A stretch of DNA of 5,981 bases from Sphingopyxis sp. (GTDB lineage Bacteria > Pseudomonadota > Alphaproteobacteria > Sphingomonadales > Sphingomonadaceae): contig JAAUPH010000165.1 of the NCBI GenBank assembly GCA_012035435.1, forward strand, positions 1 to 5,981. The letters are read 5' to 3'. The number at the start of each line of letters is the position of its first letter. The stretch's first letter is position 1. Under the pieces are notes generated by a model. It did not search any database. It had not been told where the DNA came from and saw nothing but the letters and a program-made list of their open reading frames with translations. Below are positions 1 to 5,919 of the stretch, in pieces. Position numbers and translations under genes: made by a program.

Positions 1-692
1 TCCTCAAAAACTCGATATCCCGGTACTGGGCATCAATTTTCAGGGCTTGGCTGGCGAGGCGGATGGCTCGAAGCGTTTGCCTTGGCGTGGAGGGCAGCGG
101 CTAGGGCGAGTTTGGGTTCGGCGGCTTTGCCGTTGATGGCGACGGCACGGGTCCATTGGGCGATCGCGTCATCCGCTTTCCCCTGTTCATATTGCACGAG
201 GCCAATGTTATTGATAGCCTCCCAGAAGTCATCGCCGAGCGCCACTGCTTTTTCGTAGGTGGTGAGGGCTTTGTCGAGCTGGTCGGTCATGTAGTAGGCG
301 TTGCCCAGGTCGAACAGTGCGCCGGGGGAGTCGGGCTTGAGCTGGACGCCTTTTTCGTAGTAGCGAATGGCTTCGGAGAAGTTGTCCTGGCGGAAGTAGG
401 CTGTGCCGAGGGCGAGTTGGATGGAGGCATCTTCTGGCTCTAGGGTTTGGGCCATTTTGAGGGCCCCGATCGCCTTGTCGAGGTTGTCGGTGCGCAGGTA
501 AACATCGGCGGCGACGGCCCAGATGCGGAAGTCATCGGGGACGAGCTGGGTAGCGAGTTCGACCTGCTGGAGGGCGATGTCGTATTGCTGGAACTGGCTG
601 CGCTGGGCGGCGTTCCTGGGCCAGGGCGACCCCCTCTAGGCGCAGGCGCTCAAAGTCGATGGTGACGGTGTGGGGGGCCTGGGCCTGGGCGG
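1..692 (-). pseudogene. Whole TPR gene as reconstructed: truncated at both ends and frameshifted
   Basis: Read leftwards across frames, the same gene can be followed from the junction to base 1. Bases about 690-616 give PHTVTIDFERLRLEGVALAQ. The frame then changes near 615, where removing one base yields QNAAQRS and continues FQQYDIALQQVELATQLV and a complete TPR ending in LEPED. The frame runs to about position 83, then changes again: bases 60-1 read LASQALKIDAQYRDIEFLR in a new frame, a good continuation for this family. Restoring one G in the run at 80-83 and one A near 67-70 would give AKGKRFEAIRLASQ, a well-formed TPR helix. Both proposed losses are in homopolymers, which favours sequencing error over true decay. 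The gene continues beyond the left edge, and its N-terminus is cut at the chimeric junction. Calling it a pseudogene describes the sequence as given; the source organism probably carries an intact gene. Confidence 0.65.
33..455 (-). CDS. TPR-repeat protein, longest open segment of a broken cyanobacterial-type gene
   Basis: This 140-residue segment contains three clear 34-residue tetratricopeptide repeats at about residues 10-43, 44-77 and 78-111, and the start of a fourth at 112-125. The repeats show the usual Gly8, Tyr/Gln11, Ala20 and Pro32-type positions, for example LGTAYFRQDNFSEAI and LGNAYYMTDQLDKAL. TPRs form helical scaffolds for protein binding; no enzymatic residues are visible. The phrase WEAINNIGLVQYEQG resembles TPR proteins I know from filamentous cyanobacteria (recollection, not a search). 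Neither end is genuine. The ATG at 455 lies inside a TPR that stays open upstream to about 615, and the stop at 33-35 appears only because of a frameshift near 66-83; the family reading continues in another frame to base 1. The partner and the role of the protein are unknown. Confidence 0.7.
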   Translation of the reverse strand: MAQTLEPEDASIQLALGTAYFRQDNFSEAIRYYEKGVQLKPDSPGALFDLGNAYYMTDQLDKALTTYEKAVALGDDFWEAINNIGLVQYEQGKADDAIAQWTRAVAINGKAAEPKLALAAALHAKANASSHPPRQPSPEN

Positions 693-697
693 GGCGC
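685..697. other. Chimeric junction between cyanobacterial-like and sphingomonad-like DNA
   Basis: To the left, minus-strand codons of the TPR protein (AQAQAPHTVTIDFE) are still readable up to about 690. To the right, plus-strand SDR codons (RVDGIVNNAG) begin at 695 with no preceding Rossmann glycine motif. The two genes face away from each other and each has lost its N-terminal part at the same point. The sequence here is GC-rich, with a short tandem of ggcctg at about 677-688 followed by ggcgggg, which could have supported a false overlap. A real recombination event would look the same at this resolution, but it would have to join two unrelated genes within both reading frames. Confidence 0.7.
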
Positions 698-1278
698 GTC
701 GACGGCATCGTCAACAACGCGGGCATTTCGCAGCGCAGCCTGGCGGTCGATACCGATCTGGCGGTGTATGAAACCATCATCGCGGTCGATCTGATCGCGC
801 CAATCGCTTTTGCTCAGGCCAACCTTAAACCTATGCTGGACGCAGGCGGCGGCCAAGTGATCGCCATTTCCAGCGTCGCGGGGCTCGCGGGCGTGCCGCT
901 GCGCACTGCATATTGCGCCGCCAAACATGGCGTCGTCGGCTATCATGACGCGCTGCGCGCCGAAAATGAGCATCTCGGGCTCAAAGTGCTGGTCGTCTGC
1001 CCCGGCTCGTCGCGACCAACGTCAGCCGCAACGCGCTGAACGCCGACGGCAGCGTTCGCGGGATCAGCGACGCCGCCATCGACAACGGCATCCCCCCGCA
1101 AGAAGCCGCGCGCCAGATGGTCGCCGCAGTCAAAGCAGGCACGCGCGAACTGATCATCGCCGAAGGAATGGAAGCCCAGATCCCCGCGCTACGCCGCTCC
1201 GACCCCAACGCGCTGTTCGACCGCATGAGCGCGATGGTGCAAGCGGGTTATGCGAGCAAAATGGCGGCGGAGACATAG
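695..1278 (+). pseudogene. Short-chain dehydrogenase/reductase, 5'-truncated and frameshifted
   Basis: The protein is a classical SDR, an NAD(P)-dependent oxidoreductase; its substrate cannot be told from sequence. Visible family marks are NNAG (713-724), ISSVAG with the presumed catalytic Ser at 872-874, and YCAAK with the catalytic Tyr at 911-913 and Lys at 923-925. CPG follows at 998-1006. The N-terminal 70-80 residues, including the TGxxxGxG cofactor motif, are absent because the gene begins at the chimeric junction. After CPG the frame is lost. Bases 1009-1278 continue in another frame as VATNVSRNALNADG and end QAGYASKMAAET before TAG at 1276-1278. One extra T at about 1007 would give CPGFVATN, the expected SDR reading, so a one-base deletion is the likely cause. 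The gene is convergent with the S9 peptidase, 48 bases away. It is probably intact in the source organism. Confidence 0.75.
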
Positions 1279-1287
1279 CCAAGTGAA

Positions 1288-1311
1288 CTGGAGGCGGCAT
1301 GCCGCCTCCAG
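1288..1311. terminator. Perfect 24-base palindrome between convergent genes, probable bidirectional terminator
   Basis: The arms CTGGAGGCGG and CCGCCTCCAG pair perfectly around a CATG centre, giving a 10-bp GC-rich stem. It starts 9 bases after the SDR stop and lies 15 bases beyond the peptidase stop, exactly where a shared terminator would be expected. Neither side has a proper T run (ctttcc on the plus strand, ttcac on the minus strand), so it may act as a transcript-end stabiliser or a weak terminator. Confidence 0.6.
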
Positions 1312-1326
1312 CTTTCCACCTGTTCG

Positions 1327-3378
1327 TCAATTCAAGGCTGCTGTCACCTCGACCGCCGGTTCCTTGTCCGGATCGCTCGCGATATAGGCCGGATTGAACC
1401 GGCGCGCCCAATTTTCGGATTCAACCAGCCATTCGATATGCACATCTTCATAGGGAAGATTATGCGTGCCCTTGGGCTGCTCGATATAGCGGAAATCGAC
1501 ACCTTCCTTTTTGCCTGCTCCTTTCAGGCGCGACACCAGTGTACGCGATTGTTCAATCGGGATGCGCGCATCGCGCAGGCCGGCGACAATCAAAATGGGC
1601 GACCAGGGGCCTTTGGTATTTTGCGCCGAGGAAATGCCGTTGGGATCGTCGGACGTGTCCTGAAAACGCGCGCTGAAGGAACTTAAATTCGTCTCGTCCC
1701 ATCGGTTCATCATCGCCATGTCATAGACACCGGCACCCGCAATCGCGCAGCGCCAGACACTGGGGTCACGCTGTGCCCCGCGCGCGGTAGCATAGCCGCC
1801 ATAGGACCAGCCCATTATACAGGCGCGATTCTTGTCAACCAGTCCGCTGGCCGAAAACCATGTCATGGCGTCGTTCAAATCGTCTTGCATCCGCTTGCCA
1901 TAACCGTCCGGCTTGCGGCCCTCCTTGACGAATTCCTTGCCATAGCCGCCGGAACCGCGATAATTTGGCTGGATCACGACATAACCAAGCTCGGCCATGG
2001 CCTGATGCCAGGGGAAGAAACCAAATTCTTCCTGATCGCGGACCCCGAACGGGCCACCATGGGGCATCACGATAACCGGCAGGTTCGTGCGATGCTTGCG
2101 GTGCCGCGGATACGTTACAACCGCCGGAATTTCCAGGCCGTCCGATGCCTTGTACCGGATGGTCTCCATCGGGTTCATTTCGGCGTTTGCGAGAATGATA
2201 TGGAAGTTGCCGAGCAAGCGAATTTTGCCTGTTTCGGTGTCGAACAGATAATAAGCGCCAGGCTGGTTAGCTTTTCCAGCAAGGGCAATCACGCGCGTGT
2301 CGCCGTCATTGGTCGATGTGATGCGCGCGTTGCCAGGCCCAAAGGTTTCGTTGAGGGCGGCCTGAATCTCCGCCAGACGCGGGTCGATCCATCGCGTCCC
2401 GTCGCGCGTTGTTGTGAAACCGAAACCATTGGCATTGTTTCCGGCTTCGTTGGAGATGACGTCGTCCACGTCATAGCCCTTAAGCTGAAAAAGTGGCGCA
2501 CCCACGATTTGCATCGTCTTCATATTGACCTTGTAGACCCTGCGAAATCCGTCCTTGTTGCTGGTGGCGAGCGCCATATCGGGCTCATCGAGGAATACTT
2601 CGGGATATATCTGTGCCCCGGTGAAGGTTGCATCGGCAACGTTCTGAACCGTCTTGAAAACCTCTTTTCCATCGGACCGGTACATCAACCGCTGTTTGCC
2701 ACTGTCGCCATCCTGGCTGGCTCCAGCGCGCACAACGCCTTTGCCGTCCAGAAACCAGCCCGTAACCTCCACATTGGGGCGCTGAACAATCTGCGTCTTG
2801 CCGGTCCGCACATCGATGCGGATCACTTCTGGATTACCGCTATAAACCTGCTCTTTCAGAGTATCGCGTTCGACCAAAATATACTCGGCCTCATCATCGA
2901 CGAACTCGATGTTGGAGCGCGCGCCGGTGCCTTCCCAGCCCAACGGAGTGATTTTTTTCGTTTCCAGATCATAACCGACCAACCGGTCAGCATCGGTACG
3001 CCCGCCTCCTATAATCTCGCGCGAGCGGACGGTGAAAACGATGGTCCGGTTACCCACCCAGCGCCAGCCGACAATTGTACGATCGCCCGCTTCACGAAAC
3101 TCTTCGGCACGGGCGAAAAAATTCGGTCTGCCGCCTTCGCTATTCAGGTCAATCCAGCCAAGATTGTCGACGCCATTAGCGCTCATCATCATCGCGATCT
3201 TGCTGCCATCTGGTGACAGCTGTGGACCGCGCATGAAGGGCCGCTTACCAAAAACTTCAGTCGCTACCCGCCCCTTTTTCGCGGTTACGACGATATCGGC
3301 CTTCTCCTGCGCCACCGCGGCACCCGGCACAGCGGCAGTCGTCGCCAAAAGGGCTGCGACCATCAATTTTTTCAGCAT
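1327..3378 (-). CDS. Secreted S9 (prolyl oligopeptidase) family serine peptidase
   Basis: This complete 683-residue protein belongs to peptidase family S9, alpha/beta-hydrolase enzymes that cleave short, often proline-containing, peptides. Residues 1-23 form a signal peptide: a KK start, a hydrophobic Leu/Ala core and an AVA|Q cleavage site, which predicts export to the periplasm. Residues about 45-400 resemble a beta-propeller, with blades such as PQLSPDGSKIAM. The C-terminal catalytic domain spans about 410-665. It has HGGP at 440-443 (oxyanion region), the nucleophile Ser525 in GWSYGGY, Asp603 in LRDARIP and His639 in GTHNLPYED, with normal order and spacing. The ATG at 3378 is preceded by GGAG at 3385-3388 with 6 bases spacing, which supports this start. 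Directly after the signal peptide, DIVVTA (28-33) looks like a TonB box. The gene sits alone between two terminator-like hairpins, so it is probably monocistronic. Exact specificity (dipeptidyl, acylaminoacyl or oligopeptidase) cannot be decided from the sequence. Confidence 0.93.
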   Translation of the reverse strand: MLKKLMVAALLATTAAVPGAAVAQEKADIVVTAKKGRVATEVFGKRPFMRGPQLSPDGSKIAMMMSANGVDNLGWIDLNSEGGRPNFFARAEEFREAGDRTIVGWRWVGNRTIVFTVRSREIIGGGRTDADRLVGYDLETKKITPLGWEGTGARSNIEFVDDEAEYILVERDTLKEQVYSGNPEVIRIDVRTGKTQIVQRPNVEVTGWFLDGKGVVRAGASQDGDSGKQRLMYRSDGKEVFKTVQNVADATFTGAQIYPEVFLDEPDMALATSNKDGFRRVYKVNMKTMQIVGAPLFQLKGYDVDDVISNEAGNNANGFGFTTTRDGTRWIDPRLAEIQAALNETFGPGNARITSTNDGDTRVIALAGKANQPGAYYLFDTETGKIRLLGNFHIILANAEMNPMETIRYKASDGLEIPAVVTYPRHRKHRTNLPVIVMPHGGPFGVRDQEEFGFFPWHQAMAELGYVVIQPNYRGSGGYGKEFVKEGRKPDGYGKRMQDDLNDAMTWFSASGLVDKNRACIMGWSYGGYATARGAQRDPSVWRCAIAGAGVYDMAMMNRWDETNLSSFSARFQDTSDDPNGISSAQNTKGPWSPILIVAGLRDARIPIEQSRTLVSRLKGAGKKEGVDFRYIEQPKGTHNLPYEDVHIEWLVESENWARRFNPAYIASDPDKEPAVEVTAALN

Positions 3379-3384
3379 CGACTA

Positions 3385-3388
3385 CTCC
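3385..3388 (-). promoter_or_regulatory. Ribosome binding site of the S9 peptidase
   Basis: On the minus strand TTGGAG precedes the ATG at 3378, with GGAG separated from it by 6 bases. It is the only good Shine-Dalgarno match nearby and fixes the start in front of the signal peptide. Confidence 0.6.
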
Positions 3389-3465
3389 AACAATCTAGTG
3401 GCCTTGCACGCGCGTGGCGGCGGGCCTGCTTCCCCGGTAGATCGCACGATAGCGGTCTTGAGATC

Positions 3466-3494
3466 AGTCTATTAACCGCGCCCGCTGAGCGCAA
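3466..3494 (-). promoter_or_regulatory. Weak candidate promoter of the S9 peptidase
   Basis: On the minus strand TTGCGC (3494-3489) and TAGACT (3471-3466) are separated by 17 bases. They match 3 of 6 and 4 of 6 sigma-70 consensus positions. The location is sensible: downstream of the hppA terminator and about 90 bases before the start codon. The match is too weak to rely on. Confidence 0.22.
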
Positions 3495-3518
3495 GACGCG
3501 ATAGTGTCTTATGCAACG

Positions 3519-3549
3519 AAAAACCCCGCCGAATCGCTCCGGCGGGGTT
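3519..3549 (-). terminator. Intrinsic terminator of hppA
   Basis: The arms AACCCCGCCG (3522-3531) and CGGCGGGGTT (3540-3549) form a perfect 10-bp stem with an 8-base loop. Read on the minus strand the stem is followed by a run of five T (3523-3519). It begins 24 bases past the hppA stop and separates hppA from the peptidase gene. On the plus strand the tail is only ttgttt, so its main direction is leftwards. Confidence 0.9.
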
Positions 3550-3572
3550 GTTTCAACACCAATGACGCCAGA

Positions 3573-5690
3573 TCAATGCGCCAGTGCCGCAAGCAGCAAA
3601 ATCGCAACAATGTTGGTGATCTTGATCATCGGATTGACGGCGGGACCCGCGGTGTCCTTGTACGGATCGCCGACCGTGTCGCCGGTCACCGCGGCCTTAT
3701 GGGCTTCGCTGCCCTTGCCGCCGTGATTGCCGTCTTCGATGTACTTCTTGGCATTGTCCCATGCGCCGCCGCCCGACGTCATCGAAATGGCGACGAACAG
3801 GCCGCCGACGATCACACCAAGGAGGAGCGCACCGAGCGCTTCAAACGCCGCAACCGGGCCAGCAACGGCGCGGATGACGAAGAAGACCACGATGGGCGCC
3901 AGCACGGGGAGCAGCGACGGGATGATCATTTCCTTGATCGCCGCCTTGGTCACCAGGTCGACCGTGCGGGCATAATCGGGGCGGCTGGTGCCGTCCATGA
4001 TACCCTTGTTGGTCGCAAACTGGTCGCGCACGTCCTTCACCACGTCGCCCGCCGCGCGGCCCACCGCCGTCATGCCCATCGCTCCGAACAAATAGGGGAG
4101 CAGCGCGCCCAACAGCAGGCCAACAATGACGTAAGGTGATGACAAGGAGAATGTCAGCGGTGCCGACAAACCGAGTTTGTCCGAGAAGGTGGTGATGTCG
4201 GCGGTATACGTCCCAAACAGCACCAGCGCCGCCAGACCCGCCGACCCAATGGCATAGCCCTTGGTCACGGCCTTGGTCGTGTTGCCCACCGCGTCGAGCG
4301 CATCGGTCTTGACGCGCACGCTATCGTCCAGACCCGCCATTTCGGCGATGCCCCCGGCATTGTCGGTGACCGGACCATAGGCGTCGAGCGCGACCACCAT
4401 GCCCGCCAGCGCCAGCATCGCCGTCGCAGCAAAGGCCACGCCGATCAGGCCCGCAAGCTGATAAGCCACAATGATCCCCGCACAGATGACGAGCGTCGGC
4501 AGCGCGGTCGATTCCAGGCTGATCGCCAGCCCCTGAATCACGTTGGTGCCATGGCCCGTTTCCGAAGCCTTGGCGATGCTGCGAACAGGGCGATAATTGG
4601 TGCCGGTGTAATATTCGGTGATCCAGATCAGGACCCCGGTGATCACCAGACCCAGCAGCGAACAGTAAAACAGCGTGCGCCCGGTAAATTCGGTCAGCGC
4701 ACCTTCGCTGCCATAGGACATGATCCCGTTCATGCCGCCCAGCGCATAATCGATGGCAAACCAGATCGCCGGGATCGAAGCAATCGCGGTGACGAGGAAA
4801 CCCTTGTACATCGCGCCCATGATGTTCGTCCCGCCGCCAAGGCGAACGAAGTAAGTGCCCAAAATCGACGTCACGATGCACACGCCGCCAATCAGCAGCG
4901 GCAGCGCCATCAGGTTCATCAGCATGTCGCCCGCGCCGGTCACGAGCAGTGCGGTCAGCACCATCGTCGCGCCCACTGTCACCACGTAGGTTTCGAACAG
5001 GTCAGCCGCCATGCCCGCGCAGTCACCGACATTGTCTCCGACGTTATCGGCGATCACCGCAGGGTTGCGTGGATCATCCTCCGGGATGCCCGCTTCGACC
5101 TTGCCGACCAGATCGGCGCCAACGTCGGCCGCCTTGGTAAAGATACCGCCGCCCAGACGCGCAAAGATCGAGATCAGCGACGCCCCGAAGGCGAGGCCAA
5201 CCAGACCGTCGATCACGATCCGATCATTGGGCTGAAGCCCGGCAGGACCAACCAGATACCAGAAGAAGCCGGCAATCGCGAGGAGGGCAAGACCCGCCAC
5301 CAGCATCCCAGTGATCGCGCCGGCGCGGAACGCCATGGTCAGGCCGCCCTGCAACGTGCCGCGCGCGGCCTCTGCCGTGCGGACGTTGGCGCGGACCGAG
5401 ATGTTCATCCCGATATAGCCCGCCACGCCCGAAAGCACCGCGCCGATGACAAAGCCGACAGCCGGAACGACACCCAGAAACACCGCGACCAGCGCCGCCA
5501 CGACCACGCCGACAATGGCGATGGTGCGATATTGGCGGCCCAGATAGGCCTTGGCGCCTTCCTGAATGGCGGCGGCGATTTCCTGCATTTTCTCGTTACC
5601 GGCCGGGGCGCTGAGCACCTGACGGCTGGTGACGATCCCATAGAGCACGGCGATCAAGCCGCACGCTATCGCGATCAATACCAAATTCAT
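3573..5690 (-). CDS. hppA: Proton-translocating membrane pyrophosphatase, potassium-independent type
   Basis: The 705-residue protein is a membrane-bound pyrophosphatase that couples hydrolysis of cytosolic pyrophosphate to ion pumping across the inner membrane. Its length is normal for the family, and about 15-16 hydrophobic segments run from residue 1 to the C-terminus. The substrate and Mg-binding signature [11 protein letters not shown] is at 189-199, followed by DDPRNP (205-210) and [12 protein letters not shown] (215-226). Further conserved acidic and Lys motifs are DNAKKYIE (645-652) and [11 protein letters not shown] (670-680). The stretch [10 protein letters not shown] carries Lys473 and Thr476 where potassium-dependent enzymes have Ala and usually Gly or Ala. 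By established work on this family, that Lys indicates independence from potassium and, with this subfamily, proton rather than sodium pumping. The ATG at 5690 has GGAAGGA upstream with about 9 bases spacing. The upstream neighbour is probably thiL and a strong terminator follows. No frame breaks or missing key residues are seen. Confidence 0.97.
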   Translation of the reverse strand: MNLVLIAIACGLIAVLYGIVTSRQVLSAPAGNEKMQEIAAAIQEGAKAYLGRQYRTIAIVGVVVAALVAVFLGVVPAVGFVIGAVLSGVAGYIGMNISVRANVRTAEAARGTLQGGLTMAFRAGAITGMLVAGLALLAIAGFFWYLVGPAGLQPNDRIVIDGLVGLAFGASLISIFARLGGGIFTKAADVGADLVGKVEAGIPEDDPRNPAVIADNVGDNVGDCAGMAADLFETYVVTVGATMVLTALLVTGAGDMLMNLMALPLLIGGVCIVTSILGTYFVRLGGGTNIMGAMYKGFLVTAIASIPAIWFAIDYALGGMNGIMSYGSEGALTEFTGRTLFYCSLLGLVITGVLIWITEYYTGTNYRPVRSIAKASETGHGTNVIQGLAISLESTALPTLVICAGIIVAYQLAGLIGVAFAATAMLALAGMVVALDAYGPVTDNAGGIAEMAGLDDSVRVKTDALDAVGNTTKAVTKGYAIGSAGLAALVLFGTYTADITTFSDKLGLSAPLTFSLSSPYVIVGLLLGALLPYLFGAMGMTAVGRAAGDVVKDVRDQFATNKGIMDGTSRPDYARTVDLVTKAAIKEMIIPSLLPVLAPIVVFFVIRAVAGPVAAFEALGALLLGVIVGGLFVAISMTSGGGAWDNAKKYIEDGNHGGKGSEAHKAAVTGDTVGDPYKDTAGPAVNPMIKITNIVAILLLAALAH

Positions 5691-5699
5691 TGAAATTCA

Positions 5700-5706
5700 T
5701 CCTTCC
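5700..5706 (-). promoter_or_regulatory. Ribosome binding site that decides the hppA start
   Basis: The minus strand reads GGAAGGATGAATTTCAATG, with two ATGs 10 bases apart in different frames. The purine-rich GGAAGGA abuts the first ATG (5700) but stands about 9 bases from the second (5690). The second one opens the HppA frame, so it is the real start. The first would give only a 34-codon out-of-frame peptide ending near 5596. Confidence 0.6.
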
Positions 5707-5812
5707 CCTTGGACAGGTCGCCCTGCGCTTGTTCATCTCAGCCTGTACCCAACCCGGCGATGGACGCCGACGAAACAGGCCGCGATGTTGCGAGAGACCC
5801 AGTGCGGCAAAG

Positions 5813-5841
5813 CTTATGGTGGCAAGGATAGCCAAAGGCAA
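5813..5841 (-). promoter_or_regulatory. Candidate sigma-70-like promoter of hppA
   Basis: On the minus strand TTGCCT (5841-5836) and CATAAG (5818-5813) lie 17 bases apart, each matching 4 of 6 consensus positions. Transcription would start near 5806 and leave a leader of roughly 115 bases. The -10 lacks the final T, so the call is tentative. The -35 overlaps the edge of the hairpin at 5841-5863. Confidence 0.3.
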
Positions 5842-5863
5842 CCCCGCTTTTGCGCGGGTTTTT
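5841..5863 (+). terminator. Terminator-like hairpin in the thiL-hppA gap, T run on the plus strand
   Basis: CCCGC (5843-5847) pairs with GCGGG (5854-5858) around a TTTTGC loop and is followed by five T (5859-5863). Flanking AA/TT pairs could extend the stem with one mismatch. In the plus direction this resembles an intrinsic terminator, yet no plus-strand gene precedes it. In the minus direction, downstream of the probable thiL, the tail is only TTGCC. It may still end or stabilise the thiL transcript. Confidence 0.45.
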
Positions 5864-5892
5864 GCGCGCGGGTGCCCCAAGCTTTGGCGACG

Positions 5893-5919
5893 GATAATTA
5901 GGGACTGTCCCTAATTATC
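5893..5919. repeat. 27-base perfect inverted repeat covering the end of the upstream gene
   Basis: Arms of 13 bases, GATAATTAGGGAC (5893-5905) and GTCCCTAATTATC (5907-5919), flank a single central T. The outer halves are AT-rich and the inner ones GGGAC/GTCCC. The right arm contains the TAG stop (5911-5913 on the minus strand) and the last two codons of the probable thiL. It has no T tract, and a one-base centre cannot form a tight RNA loop without opening a pair or more. A dispersed palindromic repeat or a protein-binding site is therefore as likely as a terminator. Confidence 0.8.

Noticed and set aside
927..1286. A 119-codon plus-strand frame overlapping the SDR
   Set aside because: Its Arg/Gln/Pro-rich translation is meaningless, while the SDR motifs and the sensible continuation to 1278 lie in the other two frames.
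1..1300. Mobile element as the cause of the foreign left end
   Set aside because: No transposase, terminal inverted repeats, target duplication or integrase site is visible around 690. The join cuts both genes without element ends.
1885..3216. A 443-codon open frame on the plus strand, opposite the S9 peptidase
   Set aside because: It lies wholly antisense to a gene with an intact signal peptide and catalytic triad. Its translation shows no recognisable domain and has the composition of a reverse-strand shadow.
3493..3510. Short inverted repeat AAGAC/GTCTT before the peptidase gene
   Set aside because: Five-base arms with an 8-base loop are expected by chance; no operator family is recognised.
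3504..4139. A 211-codon plus-strand frame beginning at the hppA terminator
   Set aside because: It starts inside the terminator hairpin, is antisense to the hppA 3' half and has shadow-like composition.
4551..5693. A 380-codon open frame on the plus strand, opposite hppA
   Set aside because: It is rich in His, Arg, Gln and Asp, as expected from the reverse complement of Ala/Gly/Val/Ile-rich membrane codons. hppA on the other strand is certain.
5701..5840. Possible tRNA, small RNA or riboswitch in the hppA leader
   Set aside because: I saw no cloverleaf arms, T-loop sequence, terminal CCA or known riboswitch core.
5596..5880. A 94-codon minus-strand frame in the thiL-hppA gap with a hydrophobic stretch (LPLAILATISFAALGL)
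   Set aside because: It would need a TTG start without a Shine-Dalgarno site and runs through a hairpin and into hppA out of frame. A small membrane peptide is not excluded but has no positive support.
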